Shown: positions 11,434 to 22,240, counted from the stretch's first letter. The stretch is 64,000 bases of DNA from Flavobacteriales bacterium (GCA_002747105.1 PDSY01000013.1:1-64000), one strand, 5' to 3'. Numbers and translations: made by a program. The notes: generated by a model not told the origin, from the letters alone.

Positions 11434-11674
11434 AAATATGAGACAAATTTACAGAAAAAACTTTGAAACAAAAAAAGTTTTTGCGTTTTTAATTAAAAAT
11501 AATCGTAAAAAAAATTCACTTTTTTTTGCATCGTTTTAAAAATAAAATAATACGAGTTAAAACTCTTGATATTCCTTATTTTTAGTCTATTTTACCTGAA
11601 AAAAATCTCATATTCGCCTAATCTTTATCTTTTTTTCGTATTTTTGTACACTTTTTCATATAAATATATTAAAA

Positions 11675-12103
11675 ATGAGAACTAATAAAAAATTAGCCAT
11701 TGATTTTGATGGTACTATTGTACACGATGCCTATCCAGGTGTAGGAAAAGCAAGAACTTTTGCCTTTGAAACTTTAAAAAAATTACAAAGCGAAGGTTAT
11801 CGATTAATCCTATGGACTTACAGAAGTGGAAAATATTTAGACGATGCAGTAGAATTTTGTAAAAAAAATGGTTTAGAATTTTATGCCGTTAATTCGAGTT
11901 TTGAAGGGGAAGTATTTGATGGAGATACCCAATCTCGAAAAATAGATGCAGATTTATTCATCGATGATAGAAATTTAGGTGGATTTCCAGGTTGGGGAGA
12001 AGTCTATAATATTATCACAGAAAAAATTGAATTTAGAATAGAAGGGAAAGAAATCCTGCCTTATTCCAAAATAAAGAAAAAGAAAAAAGGACTTTTTTGG
12101 TAA
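11675..12103 (+). CDS. HAD-like hydrolase (BT0820-type)
   Basis: LAIDFDGTIVHDAYPGVGKA, LILWTYRSGKYLDDAVEFC, DLFIDDRNLGG. Confidence 0.8.
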   Translation: MRTNKKLAIDFDGTIVHDAYPGVGKARTFAFETLKKLQSEGYRLILWTYRSGKYLDDAVEFCKKNGLEFYAVNSSFEGEVFDGDTQSRKIDADLFIDDRNLGGFPGWGEVYNIITEKIEFRIEGKEILPYSKIKKKKKGLFW

Positions 12104-12215
12104 AAAAATAATATACCAATGTAGCATTTCATCAACTCATTAATAGTAAAGCGTTGATTTTCAACATCTACAATTGAATTCTTAAATGACTACATTAAAT
12201 TGTTAGACTAACAAA

Positions 12216-13025
12216 ATGATAAAACTCAAGACAATAGAAGAACTTCGCTTAATGAAACAATCGGCGAGGTTGGTTTCCAAGACTTTGGGAATGCTTGCGA
12301 AAGAAATAAAACCAGGGGTAACGACTAATTATTTAGACAAATTAGGTGGAGAGTTTATCCGTGATCACGGAGCGGAACCTGCATTTTTAGGAATGTATGG
12401 CTTCCCCAAAAACCTCTGCATTTCTCCTAACGAGCAAGTTGTACATGGTATTCCAAATGATATTCCGTTGGAAGATGGAGATATTTTATCTGTAGATTGT
12501 GGAACTTATATGAACGGATTCTATGGCGACCATGCCTACACTTTTGAAGTAGGAGAAGTAAAACCTGAGGTTAAAAAATTATTGAAAATCACCAAAGAAT
12601 CACTCTATAAAGGAATCGAGCAATGTATCCGAGGAAAACGAGTGGGTGATATTGCGTATGCTATTCAGAAATATTGCGAAGACGAAGGCTATGGCGTTGT
12701 AAGGGAGCTCGTAGGACATGGTTTAGGAAGAAAAATGCACGAAGATCCACAGGTGCCAAATTTTGGAAAAAGAGGAAGTGGAAAAAAATTAAAAGACGGT
12801 ATTGCCTTGGCGATAGAACCGATGATTAATATGGGAACGGAAAAAGTGAAATTCCATAAAGATGGTTGGACAGTAACCACTCTGGACAACCTACCTTCTG
12901 CTCATTTTGAACACGATGTTTGTATCGTTAAAGGAAAACCTGTTTTACTTTCTACTTTCCAATATATTTATGATGCTTTAGGAATAGAAAGCGATGAAGA
13001 AAAACCTTTCCAAATAGATTTTTAA
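12216..13025 (+). CDS. map: type I methionyl aminopeptidase
   Basis: EPAFLGMYGFPKNLCISPNEQVVHGIP, LSVDCGTYMNGFYGDHAYTF, VGHGLGRKMHEDPQVPNFG. Confidence 0.95.
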   Translation: MIKLKTIEELRLMKQSARLVSKTLGMLAKEIKPGVTTNYLDKLGGEFIRDHGAEPAFLGMYGFPKNLCISPNEQVVHGIPNDIPLEDGDILSVDCGTYMNGFYGDHAYTFEVGEVKPEVKKLLKITKESLYKGIEQCIRGKRVGDIAYAIQKYCEDEGYGVVRELVGHGLGRKMHEDPQVPNFGKRGSGKKLKDGIALAIEPMINMGTEKVKFHKDGWTVTTLDNLPSAHFEHDVCIVKGKPVLLSTFQYIYDALGIESDEEKPFQIDF

Positions 13026-13793
13026 ATGAAAAAAATCGCTCAATTTCTTTTAAATAAATTACCAAGACCAATGCTCATTCAGTTGAGCATTTTTCTTCGA
13101 CCTTTGATTTATTTATTTTTTAAAGGAAATCGATTTTTAGACCCTATTGATGGAAAAAAATATCGTTCATTTTTGCCTTATGGCTATGGGAAACAAAGAA
13201 AAAACGCCCTTTCTCCAGGTACTTTATCCTTGGAAAGGCATCGCCAAATGTGGTTGTATTTGCAAAGGGAAACCGATTTTTTTAAAACACAACTAAAAGT
13301 CTTACACATCGCTCCCGAGCAGTCTTTTATCAATCGGTTTCGAAAGATGAAAAATTTGGATTATATCACTGCCGATTTATACTCTCCTATTGTAGATGTA
13401 AAAGCCGATATTTTAGATTTACCTTTTGAAAACGAAAGCTTTGATGTTGTTTTTTGCAATCATGTTTTAGAACATATTGAGGACGACAAAAAAGCGATGA
13501 GCGAATTATTCCGAGTGATGAAAAAAGGAGGTTGGGGAATTTTTCAAGTGCCAATAAAAAGTAGTCTATCAACCACTTATGAAGATTTTTCCATTACCGA
13601 CCCCAAAGAAAGACAAAAGCATTTTGGGCAATATGACCATGTTCGTTGGTACGGAATGGATTATTCCCAACGATTAGAAAGCGTAGGTTTTTCGGTGGAA
13701 ATGAATTTTTATTCGCAAGAATTCAGCGATGAAGAAATCCAAAAATACGCCTTAATGAAAAATGAAATTTTACCCATCGTAAGGAAACTTTGA
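13026..13793 (+). CDS. class I SAM-dependent methyltransferase
   Basis: LKVLHIAPEQSFI, DILDLPFENESFDVVFCNHVLEHIEDDKKAMSELFRVMKKGGWGIFQVP. Confidence 0.9.
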   Translation: MKKIAQFLLNKLPRPMLIQLSIFLRPLIYLFFKGNRFLDPIDGKKYRSFLPYGYGKQRKNALSPGTLSLERHRQMWLYLQRETDFFKTQLKVLHIAPEQSFINRFRKMKNLDYITADLYSPIVDVKADILDLPFENESFDVVFCNHVLEHIEDDKKAMSELFRVMKKGGWGIFQVPIKSSLSTTYEDFSITDPKERQKHFGQYDHVRWYGMDYSQRLESVGFSVEMNFYSQEFSDEEIQKYALMKNEILPIVRKL

Positions 13794-13802
13794 TAATGTC
13801 AA

Positions 13803-13842
13803 AATGTAGCAATGTAACAATGTAACAATGTAACAATATAGC
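13803..13842. repeat. octamer array AATGTAAC-like x5
   Basis: AATGTAGC AATGTAAC AATGTAAC AATGTAAC AATATAGC. Confidence 0.85.
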
Positions 13843-13850
13843 AATAATTT

Positions 13851-13887
13851 CAATCAATCATCAAATCATCAATCAACAAATCAATTA
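13851..13887. repeat. degenerate AATCA-word array, roughly 7-nt period
   Basis: CAATCAATCATCAAATCATCAATCAACAAATCAATTA adjoining the octamer array. Confidence 0.5.
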
Positions 13888-13897
13888 TACCTCAAAA

Positions 13898-14146
13898 ATG
13901 AAAACAATACAGATTAAAGCCAAAGAATTTTTCGAATTATTAAAATTAAAAGACACTTCTATGTGGGACATTTTCGCCCAAATATTAGATGAAAACGAAG
14001 AAAAAGAACTTATTTTTTTAGATGAAAATGAGAAAATTTTGTTCAATTATATTTTACCCAAAAACCTCGAAAAACTAAAAGCTGACCAAAAAACTTTCGC
14101 CAAAGAATATGCCGAAAAAATAGCGGAAATGAATCAAAGAAAGTAA
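13898..14146 (+). CDS. small hypothetical protein
   Basis: 82-aa ORF between co-directional genes, plausible codon usage. Confidence 0.6.
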   Translation: MKTIQIKAKEFFELLKLKDTSMWDIFAQILDENEEKELIFLDENEKILFNYILPKNLEKLKADQKTFAKEYAEKIAEMNQRK

Positions 14147-14165
14147 AATTCTATATCTTTGTGAA

Positions 14166-14804
14166 ATGAATTTAAAGTATATTGTTAGAGAACCCGAAAA
14201 TATTACGCCTGAAACCACGATTTTATTTATGCTTCACGGTTATGGGAGTGATGAAAAAGATTTATTCGCCTTTACTGAAACTTTACCCAAAGATTGGATA
14301 ATTGTCAGTTTTAGAGCACCTAGAGACACCCCATTTGGTGGTTTTTCTTGGTATGATATTCAGTTGGACAACCCAGAAAATAGAATTGATATTCCCCAAG
14401 CAGTTGAATCTTTAAATGCCATTATTGAGCATATTTTATTCATTTCTAATCGATATGGATTGGTCAATAACGAAACTCACCTTTGTGGTTTTAGTCAGGG
14501 TGGAATTCTAAGTTATGCTTTATCTCTAAAAGCCCCAGAATTATTCAATAAAGTGGCTTGTATGAGTTGCTATCCTGAAGAAAAACTGTTGAGAGATATT
14601 GTAAAAGACAAGAAAAAATTAGAACATCTACGCTTTTTCATTTCGCACGGTAACGAAGATGCCATTATTCCGTTGGAATGGGGACGAAAAGGTGCCGATT
14701 TCCTATACGAATTAAGTTGTTTTTTCACTTTTAGAGAATATATGAATGGACACGGCGTGAATCAAAAAAATTATATGGATTTAATGGATTTTTTTAATAA
14801 ATAA
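14166..14804 (+). CDS. phospholipase/carboxylesterase family alpha/beta hydrolase
   Basis: ILFMLHGYGSDEKDLFAF, HLCGFSQGGILSYAL, HGNEDAIIPLEWG. Confidence 0.88.
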   Translation: MNLKYIVREPENITPETTILFMLHGYGSDEKDLFAFTETLPKDWIIVSFRAPRDTPFGGFSWYDIQLDNPENRIDIPQAVESLNAIIEHILFISNRYGLVNNETHLCGFSQGGILSYALSLKAPELFNKVACMSCYPEEKLLRDIVKDKKKLEHLRFFISHGNEDAIIPLEWGRKGADFLYELSCFFTFREYMNGHGVNQKNYMDLMDFFNK

Positions 14805-14820
14805 GGGAATACATCTCACA

Positions 14821-14859
14821 AAAAAAGGATTGAGTTTTAAAAGAACTCAATCCTTTTTT
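14821..14859. terminator. bidirectional hairpin terminator
   Basis: AAAAAAGGATTGAGTT-TTAAAAG-AACTCAATCCTTTTTT between convergent genes. Confidence 0.85.
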
Positions 14860-14881
14860 TTATATTGATAACTAAAAATTA

Positions 14882-15382
14882 TTAATCATATTGATTAGGA
14901 TGTTCGGCTTTGATTTCATCTACCGTTCCGAGCACTTTATTTTTTAATGTATCTTGGTATTCTTGCAACTTTTTCGCTACTTCCTCATCTGCAGAACCAA
15001 TAATTTTCGTGGCTAAAATCCCCGCATTGGTGGCTCCATTCAAGGCTACTGTTGCAACAGGAATCCCTGATGGCATTTGTAAAATAGACAACACAGAATC
15101 CCAACCATCAATAGAATTACTCGATAAAATAGGAACACCTATCACGGGCAATGTGGTACAACTCGCCACCATCCCTGGTAAATGTGCTGCTCCTCCTGCT
15201 CCTGCAATAATCACTTTCAGCCCTCTTTCCTTGGCTCTTTTTGCATAATCAAACATACGCTCTGGAGTTCTATGTGCCGAAACGACTGTCAATTCATAAG
15301 GGATATTGAGCGATTTTAAAAAATCAACCGCCTGTTGCATTACAGGTAAATCGCTTTTACTTCCCATTATTATTCCTACCAT
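14882..15382 (-). CDS. purE: 5-(carboxyamino)imidazole ribonucleotide mutase
   Basis: [41 protein letters not shown]. Confidence 0.96.
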   Translation of the reverse strand: MVGIIMGSKSDLPVMQQAVDFLKSLNIPYELTVVSAHRTPERMFDYAKRAKERGLKVIIAGAGGAAHLPGMVASCTTLPVIGVPILSSNSIDGWDSVLSILQMPSGIPVATVALNGATNAGILATKIIGSADEEVAKKLQEYQDTLKNKVLGTVDEIKAEHPNQYD

Positions 15383-15401
15383 AATTCTGTATTTTTGTGT
15401 T

Positions 15402-16511
15402 TTAATTTGTTTTTACTTTCACTAATGATTTAATGTGAACCAATTGTTTCATCAGCTCTTCCCTATCTTCGGCTAAAACATTGATATGTCCCATTTTTCG
15501 ACCCGGTTTTGTTATTGTTTTCCCGTACAAATGAACGAAAGTATTGGGCAATTTTAGGACTTCCTCTAATCCATCATAAACCACTTCTCCAGTATAGCCC
15601 TCTGCTCCTACCAAATTAAGCATTCCCGAAAAGCCTTTTTCATTGGTATTGGCTAAGGGTAAGTTTTTTAGCACTCGATAAAATTGTTCAAATTGAGAAT
15701 TGAAATTCCCTTCCTGTGTCTGATGCCCACTATTGTGTAACCTTGGTGCCGTTTCGTTGACCCAAACTTTTCCTTCTTTATCTAAAAATAATTCGATAGC
15801 GAAAAGCCCAACCGAATCAATGGCTTTTACAAATTGGTCTACAATAGCATCTATCTGATTCTGAACGGACTGCGAAATATTACTTGGGCAAATATTAAAA
15901 TCTAATAAATTGAGTTGAGGGTCAGCAACCATTTCGGTTACAGGAAATTGTTTCACTTCGCCGTTTTCATTTTTGGCGACAATCACGGACAATTCCTTTT
16001 CAATATCCACTAAGTCTTCAATTACGGATGGCTCGTCCCAAATGTTTTGAGCGTCTTCTTCATTTTTAATCACCTGAACGCCCTTTCCATCATAACCTCC
16101 TGTATTTAATTTCTGAACAAAAGGATAAGGGAAATTGATTTCTGATTTATTTTGAACCTTTTGGAATTTCGGACTTGGAATATCATGTTGCAGATAAAAT
16201 TCTTTTTGCAAGATTTTCTGCTGAATCACTTCAATAATGTGAGGACTAGGAATAACTTTAACACCTTGTTTTTCAAGTTCATAAAGTGCCTTCACATCAA
16301 TATGTTCTATTTCGATAGACACCACATCTTTGCCTTTCCCAAAATCTAACACCGACTGATAATCATTAAAATCACCTTTGGTAAAATGAGCGATATTCGC
16401 ACACGAACATTCTTCGTTGGGGTCTAAGACAAAGAAGTCATCATCGTACTTCAGAGCCTCCTGAATGAGCATTCTCCCTAATTGTCCTCCTCCTAAAATT
16501 CCTATTTTCAT
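15402..16511 (-). CDS. purK: 5-(carboxyamino)imidazole ribonucleotide synthase
   Basis: [22 protein letters not shown]-grasp [28 protein letters not shown]; start refined from the track. Confidence 0.95.
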   Translation of the reverse strand: MKIGILGGGQLGRMLIQEALKYDDDFFVLDPNEECSCANIAHFTKGDFNDYQSVLDFGKGKDVVSIEIEHIDVKALYELEKQGVKVIPSPHIIEVIQQKILQKEFYLQHDIPSPKFQKVQNKSEINFPYPFVQKLNTGGYDGKGVQVIKNEEDAQNIWDEPSVIEDLVDIEKELSVIVAKNENGEVKQFPVTEMVADPQLNLLDFNICPSNISQSVQNQIDAIVDQFVKAIDSVGLFAIELFLDKEGKVWVNETAPRLHNSGHQTQEGNFNSQFEQFYRVLKNLPLANTNEKGFSGMLNLVGAEGYTGEVVYDGLEEVLKLPNTFVHLYGKTITKPGRKMGHINVLAEDREELMKQLVHIKSLVKVKTN

Positions 16512-16611
16512 TGATTTGCTTTTAGGTTTTATTAATATAAATTTCAGACCACGAAAATACAAATTATTTTAGGCTTAGTCAATTTTTAGTAATATTTATT
16601 TTAGATAAGGA

Positions 16612-17031
16612 TTAGTGTGGTAATTTTTCTCTTAAAAAACCATACACCCAAGTTCCCAAAACAGCACTGAAAAGCGTTACAGCAATTACAAAAACACCTG
16701 TTCCTATCTGAGCGAACAAAGGTCCTGGACAAGCTCCTGTCATTGCCCAACCGAAACCAAAAATTAATCCTCCGAAAATTTGTCCTTTATTGAATTTTTT
16801 AGGCTGAATGTGGATGGGTTCGCCATTAATACTTTTAATATTAAATTTCTTAATCAACCATACAGAAATAATCCCTACCAAAACGGCACTACCAATCACG
16901 CCATACATGTGGAAAGATTGAAATCTGAACATTTCCTGAATTCTGAACCAACTGATAATTTCTGCTTTGACCAAAATAGTCCCAAACAAAATTCCTAATA
17001 ACAAATATTTTATATAACTGAATATTTTCAT
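16612..17031 (-). CDS. YeeE/YedE-family (DUF6691) membrane protein
   Basis: GLIFGFGWAMTGACPGPLFAQIG; start refined to MKIFSYIKYLL. Confidence 0.85.
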   Translation of the reverse strand: MKIFSYIKYLLLGILFGTILVKAEIISWFRIQEMFRFQSFHMYGVIGSAVLVGIISVWLIKKFNIKSINGEPIHIQPKKFNKGQIFGGLIFGFGWAMTGACPGPLFAQIGTGVFVIAVTLFSAVLGTWVYGFLREKLPH

Positions 17032-17062
17032 TTTCTTTCTTAATTTAAAGGTAAATAATAAA

Positions 17063-17626
17063 TTACATAGCAAGGATAATAGGCAAGATGAAATTCGCCA
17101 TTATAAAACCACCTATCATAAAACAAATGGTAGCGACCAAAGAAGGGAATTGAAGATTCGACAACCCCATAATAGCATGTCCACTCGTACAACCACCCGC
17201 ATATCGAGTTCCAAAACCGACCAAAAAGCCACCCACCACCATCAATATAAATCCTCTCGGTGTCAATAGGCTACCCAAGTTCATTAAATCATTAGGAACC
17301 AATCGGCTAAAATCGTTGATTCCGTATTGACTTAGTTCGTTTACTAAATCTGGATGAAGTTCGATAGGCTGAGGATTAGACAAAAAATTTGTGGCAAGAA
17401 ATCCACCCAAGAAGATTCCTAAAACGAAAAATAAATTCCACACTTCTTTTTTCCACTCATAATTAAAAAACGGGATTTTCGCAGGAGCACATATCGCACA
17501 AAAATGCCTTAACGAAGAACTAATTCCAAAAGATTTATTTCCTAAAATTAAAAGTAAAGGAACGGTAAGCCCAACTAAAGGTCCCGCTACATACCAAGCC
17601 CAAGGTTGTTTTATCAACTCTAACAT
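17063..17626 (-). CDS. YeeE/YedE-family membrane transporter subunit
   Basis: GGFLVGFGTRYAGGCTSGHAIMGLSNLQFPS signature; paired with next gene. Confidence 0.88.
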   Translation of the reverse strand: MLELIKQPWAWYVAGPLVGLTVPLLLILGNKSFGISSSLRHFCAICAPAKIPFFNYEWKKEVWNLFFVLGIFLGGFLATNFLSNPQPIELHPDLVNELSQYGINDFSRLVPNDLMNLGSLLTPRGFILMVVGGFLVGFGTRYAGGCTSGHAIMGLSNLQFPSLVATICFMIGGFIMANFILPIILAM

Positions 17627-17700
17627 TTTCTATTATTTTTTCAAGGTGCGAATTTAGTTTTTTTTCCATTAAAAAACGAGAGAACTCGCTTAAAATAATA

Positions 17701-18144
17701 TTAATATTTTTCGGTTAAGTAAAGGTAGGCTTTTAGGTATTTATTGAGTCTTTTCAAATCTTTTTCTGTCAAAAGTCGATTGGCTCTTTTAATGTCCATA
17801 TTGTCTTTTAAATCATTGATTTTCACAGCAACTGCCAAAGGAGATTGTTCTATTCTTTTGATGAAATCGTCATAAGTTTCGTTAGGGTCTAATTTACTTA
17901 AACAACTGATTGCAAACAAAATATATTCAGGGAAGCCTTGCCCTCTTAGATAATCTAAATCATATTTCGGACAATCTTCCACTACATCGTGAAGTATGCC
18001 TACGATTTTTTCATCAATCGTTTTACCATCGTTCATCACCCGCATCACATGACCGATATAGGGTGCATTATACTTATCTGTTTGTCCTTTGTGAGCCTTA
18101 TCTGCAATCTTAATTGCCTTGTGTAGTAATTGATTTTTTGTCAT
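17701..18144 (-). CDS. HD domain phosphohydrolase (RelA/SpoT HD-like)
   Basis: ADKAHKGQTDKYNAPYIGHVMRV, GILHDVVEDCP. Confidence 0.8.
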   Translation of the reverse strand: MTKNQLLHKAIKIADKAHKGQTDKYNAPYIGHVMRVMNDGKTIDEKIVGILHDVVEDCPKYDLDYLRGQGFPEYILFAISCLSKLDPNETYDDFIKRIEQSPLAVAVKINDLKDNMDIKRANRLLTEKDLKRLNKYLKAYLYLTEKY

Positions 18145-18213
18145 TTTTAAGCTTATAAAAAAGTTCTCCTTTTTCGAGAAGAACTTTAATGGTATATCAT
18201 TTTTTTTGTGAAT

Positions 18214-18546
18214 TTAAGCTAGGTCTTCCTCAACTGAGGCATTGGGAGCATTTTTAGAAACAGATCTTATTCCATTTTCCATCCCTGATTCTGCTTCGTA
18301 CATTTGGCTTTTCCCTACTATTTGACCATTCGCAGACTTCAAATTAAAGTAAAACTTACCGTTAGAAGCCGTTAATCTTTCAAATTTTGAAGGATCAGAA
18401 GAGTTTTTCTTTACGGACTCTATTCCGTTATCACAAGCCGATCTAGATTTATAACCTTGACTTGCTAAAATCACTTGACCATTTCCAGCTTTCAAGCTAA
18501 ACTGATAGTCTCCATTTTTTCTTGTTGAAATTACAAATTTTCCCAT
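18214..18546 (-). CDS. YegP-family (DUF1508 tandem) protein
   Basis: duplicated FxLKAxNGQVIxxSQ.Y.S...xxGIxSVKKN modules. Confidence 0.9.
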   Translation of the reverse strand: MGKFVISTRKNGDYQFSLKAGNGQVILASQGYKSRSACDNGIESVKKNSSDPSKFERLTASNGKFYFNLKSANGQIVGKSQMYEAESGMENGIRSVSKNAPNASVEEDLA

Positions 18547-18617
18547 ATTCGTTTATATTTTTAATTCGGTTCGATAAAGTTATTAAAAATAAAACACATT
18601 ACCAAAATTATACAATA

Positions 18618-19673
18618 TTATTTTTTTTTATTATTCTGCTCTCTTTGTTTTTGAGTCAGCCAATTTTGATATTTTTTGGCATTAGCTTGATGCTCTATCG
18701 AACTTTTAGTAAACTTATGGAAACCCCAATTTTCAGGGTCTGCACACATATAAATATAGTCGTTTTCCTCTGCATTCAATACCGCTAAAACAGAATTTTT
18801 ATCGGTAATGCAAATCGGTGCAGGTGGGATCCCTTTATTGGCATAAGTATTATACGGCGAATTGTATTTTAAATGACGATTAAGCACTCTTTTTATTTGG
18901 ACATGAAAACCTTTATCTTTCTGAATAGCATAAATAACCGTTGGGTCACTCTGCAATTTCATTCCTTTTTCATAGCGATTCAGGTAAAGTCCTGCAATGG
19001 TTTTCATCTCATCTGGCTTACCTCCCGATTCTTTATAAACAATAGATGCCAAAGCATAAATTTGTTCTCTCGTTAATCCCAATTCCTTTTCTTTAGCGAT
19101 ATTCTCTGGCGTCCAAAATTCATTATATTGTTTTTCAAACTTTTGAAAAAACGCTTCTGGTGTTACCGTCCAAAAGAAATTATAAGTATCAATGAAAAAA
19201 TATTTTTTCAAATCTTCAGCGTCTTGATAACCTTTATTAATGGCAATCTCATGAAGTCCTTTTATGAAAGTTAAAGAATCTATTTCCGTTTTCCTTGCTA
19301 CTCTACCGATCATTGTATAGACATTGCCAAAAGCTCCGATTCTAAAAGGTAAATCGGTTTGATTTCCTGCTTTTATCATATTTACTAAGTCCGTATTGTT
19401 CGTTCCTTTTCGGATTCGATAACGCCCTGCATTGAAAAACCGATTCATATTCTTGGCTTTCGCTACTTCCACAAATGCTTCTTTATCTTTTAAATAAGGG
19501 GAAATAGAATCTATAATCGCCTCAAATTTAGATTGGTGAGGAATTAAAATATAACCTTCCTTAGCTACATTATCCGTATAATTTTTTTTATAAAATTGAT
19601 AACCAAAATACGCCACCACTGCGACGATTATCAACAATAAAAAACCTATGATTTTTTTCATTTTTTTATTCAT
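18618..19673 (-). CDS. mltG: endolytic transglycosylase MltG
   Basis: N-terminal TM, FFIDTYNFFW, LASIVYKESG, GLYLNRYEKGMKLQSDPTVIYAI, PPAPICITDKNSVLAVLNAEENDYIYM. Confidence 0.93.
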   Translation of the reverse strand: MNKKMKKIIGFLLLIIVAVVAYFGYQFYKKNYTDNVAKEGYILIPHQSKFEAIIDSISPYLKDKEAFVEVAKAKNMNRFFNAGRYRIRKGTNNTDLVNMIKAGNQTDLPFRIGAFGNVYTMIGRVARKTEIDSLTFIKGLHEIAINKGYQDAEDLKKYFFIDTYNFFWTVTPEAFFQKFEKQYNEFWTPENIAKEKELGLTREQIYALASIVYKESGGKPDEMKTIAGLYLNRYEKGMKLQSDPTVIYAIQKDKGFHVQIKRVLNRHLKYNSPYNTYANKGIPPAPICITDKNSVLAVLNAEENDYIYMCADPENWGFHKFTKSSIEHQANAKKYQNWLTQKQREQNNKKK

Positions 19674-19680
19674 TTAAAAT

Positions 19681-20469
19681 TTATTCTTCAATATTAAAAC
19701 TCCCTTCAAAAGACTGAATAGCAGGACCTTCTAACCAAATATTCTCAAAGCCATTTTTGACCTTATCGGCATAAACTTTCAGGTTTCCGCCAAGGGTTTT
19801 CACTTCCAATGCCGAAATATCTTCCATGGACATCACACTCAAACATGATGCGGTAACGCCCGTTCCACAGCTATAAGTTTCGTCCTCCACGCCCCTTTCA
19901 TAAGTCCTCACAAAAATCTGATTTTCAGAAATCCGCTCTACGAAATTAACATTAATTCCTTCCTTTTTAAAGGCATCAGAATATCGGATTGCTTTTCCGT
20001 TTAAATAGACTTCAAAGTTTTCGACCTCATCCACAAATCGGACAAAGTGAGGCGAACCCGTATCCAAGACAAAGTCCTTTCCATTTTGCGTAATCTCCTC
20101 AACAGGAATCATCTTGAGTTTGACTATTCCGTTTTTAAATTCGGCTTCGTGTATTCCATCAATCGCATTAAAGGCACATTTATCCTTAAAAATTCCTAAA
20201 AAATGAGCAAACGCCACCAAACATCGCCCTCCATTTCCACACATGGTACTTTCGTTTCCATCAGAATTGAAATAGGTCATTTTAAAATCTAAATCAGGGT
20301 CGTTTTCTAACAGAATTAATCCATCTGCACCTATTCCAAACCTACGATGACAAAGGTGTTCAATGAGTTTAACATCATTTTTCGGGAAAATAAAATCACG
20401 ATTATCTATCATAATAAAATCGTTTCCCGTACCGTGATATTTGTAAAATTGTATTTTATTTTGTTTCAT
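19681..20469 (-). CDS. dapF: diaminopimelate epimerase
   Basis: FYKYHGTGNDFIMID, STMCGNGGRCLVAFA, ETYSCGTGVTAS. Confidence 0.96.
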   Translation of the reverse strand: MKQNKIQFYKYHGTGNDFIMIDNRDFIFPKNDVKLIEHLCHRRFGIGADGLILLENDPDLDFKMTYFNSDGNESTMCGNGGRCLVAFAHFLGIFKDKCAFNAIDGIHEAEFKNGIVKLKMIPVEEITQNGKDFVLDTGSPHFVRFVDEVENFEVYLNGKAIRYSDAFKKEGINVNFVERISENQIFVRTYERGVEDETYSCGTGVTASCLSVMSMEDISALEVKTLGGNLKVYADKVKNGFENIWLEGPAIQSFEGSFNIEE

Positions 20470-21124
20470 ATTGAATGCTTTTTCGCCATTCTTGATATCC
20501 TAAAACAGCCATTATTGTAAATACTAAAAACTGGATAGAAGTAATCCCCAAACCTTTATAAATGTACATTGGAACAGAAATTAAATCTCCGATAATCCAA
20601 AAAATCCAATTTTCAATTTTCCTTTTTGCCATCAGCCACATTCCGACCAAAAATATGGAAGTCGTAAAGACATCTACCCAATTTGCCCAATCTAATCCTT
20701 TAAAACCTAAAGCTACACCACGCATAGAAAATTGATTATCAAAATAAGGTTTAAAGTAATAAACAAAACTTACTAATAACCAACTCAATACAAACAAAAT
20801 TCCGCTAATGAACCATTCTTTTGTACTGGTAGAAGATACGCTAATGTGGACTTTATCTTGGGAACTTTTACGCCATAAAATCCAACCATATATACTCATC
20901 ATGGTGTAATAAATATTAATCATCATATCGCCCAAAAGCCCAAAGACAATCAATAAATAGACATAAATACAAGTCGAAATAATCCCCGTAGGATAAACCC
21001 AAATATTTTTCTTAATCGAAAAGAAAACACTCAACAAACCAAAAGAAGTCGCAATAAACTCTAAAACAATCTGATACGTTTCGTAAGTTTCATAAGGTTT
21101 TATAAAAAAATCATATAAATTCAT
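20456..21124 (-). CDS. pnuC: nicotinamide mononucleotide/riboside transporter PnuC
   Basis: FIATSFGLLSVFFSIKKNIWVYPTGIISTCIYVYLL, YGWILWR, ENWIFWIIGDLISVPMYIYKGL; 14-bp overlap with dapF. Confidence 0.92.
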   Translation of the reverse strand: MNLYDFFIKPYETYETYQIVLEFIATSFGLLSVFFSIKKNIWVYPTGIISTCIYVYLLIVFGLLGDMMINIYYTMMSIYGWILWRKSSQDKVHISVSSTSTKEWFISGILFVLSWLLVSFVYYFKPYFDNQFSMRGVALGFKGLDWANWVDVFTTSIFLVGMWLMAKRKIENWIFWIIGDLISVPMYIYKGLGITSIQFLVFTIMAVLGYQEWRKSIQYETK

Positions 21125-21166
21125 TGGGCTGACTCGTGATTTGCCGACAAAGATAGCGAAAAAAGT

Positions 21167-22216
21167 TTATTGTAATCGGTTTAAATACATCAAGGAATCT
21201 TTGGGGAAAACTTCAGGATGAAAAACCTGAATATAATCCTTTAAAACCCAATCTACACGCACAGCTCCACTTTCAAAATAATCATTTGCCTTTCCATTAT
21301 TTCTTTTATTCATCCCAAAAATTTTTCCATTCTTAAAAACATTCAATTGTTGATAATTAGGATTGAGCATTAGTAAATCTTTTTTCGTCTGATGATTTCC
21401 CGCATTTACCCAATATTCAGCGTTTTGAGATTGTACGAAAACCTCTTCAAAACTCATTGGTACAGAGCGTTCTGCGGTATTTGTTTTTAAAATATAATCG
21501 GCATTAGCATCTTTTAAAAAATTTGCCAACTGCGTTTTTCCACCAGCCATATACCACTGATTTCCATACATTTCGTTTGTTAAAACCAAAGGTTTTTTCT
21601 CAATAGAAGCTGCTTTTTGTCGGTAGGCATTATAATGGTTTTCGATTACTTTATACAAAGAATCCGCTTTTTTTTGTTGCCCTAAAAGTTCCCCAAAAAC
21701 CTTTATATATTTTGCTTTTTCCAATGGTTTTTGCTCCAAATATTCGTTTAGGAAAATCAGTTCTATCCCTGATTTGGTAAGTACATCGTAGGTGTTCTGA
21801 AAATTGGGAATATAATTGGTGAAAATAGCATCAGGCTGAAGGCTTAGAATTTTTTCGACATCGTATTTTTGGTCGTTGCCTACCTTTTGAATTTGTCCGT
21901 CATCTATTAATTGATGAATTTTAGGCGAATAAATATATTGAGGACTGCTAACTCCAACAATTGTTTTTTCCATATTCAACGCCGAAAAATAACCGATCAA
22001 ACTGGCATTCAATAAAACCACCTTTTTATAAGGTAATTTTTTTTCTAAAATCTGATAAGTAAACTGACTTGACTGTAGGTATAATTTCTTATTTTCTTTA
22101 GTATAACTAAGGTTTTTAGAAATTTTTATTTCTTGTTTAAAATCTTGTTTTTCAATATTTTTCTTACAAGAAACCCAACTCAACAAAACTAAAAGGAGAA
22201 ATATTTTGATTTTCAT
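21167..22216 (-). CDS. ABC transporter substrate-binding lipoprotein (BtuF/FecB-like)
   Basis: lipobox LVLLSWVSCKK; IVGVSSPQYIYSPKI, EKILSLQPDAIFTNY. Confidence 0.82.
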   Translation of the reverse strand: MKIKIFLLLVLLSWVSCKKNIEKQDFKQEIKISKNLSYTKENKKLYLQSSQFTYQILEKKLPYKKVVLLNASLIGYFSALNMEKTIVGVSSPQYIYSPKIHQLIDDGQIQKVGNDQKYDVEKILSLQPDAIFTNYIPNFQNTYDVLTKSGIELIFLNEYLEQKPLEKAKYIKVFGELLGQQKKADSLYKVIENHYNAYRQKAASIEKKPLVLTNEMYGNQWYMAGGKTQLANFLKDANADYILKTNTAERSVPMSFEEVFVQSQNAEYWVNAGNHQTKKDLLMLNPNYQQLNVFKNGKIFGMNKRNNGKANDYFESGAVRVDWVLKDYIQVFHPEVFPKDSLMYLNRLQ

Positions 22217-22240
22217 ACCTCAAAGAAAAGAAAAAAGTAT

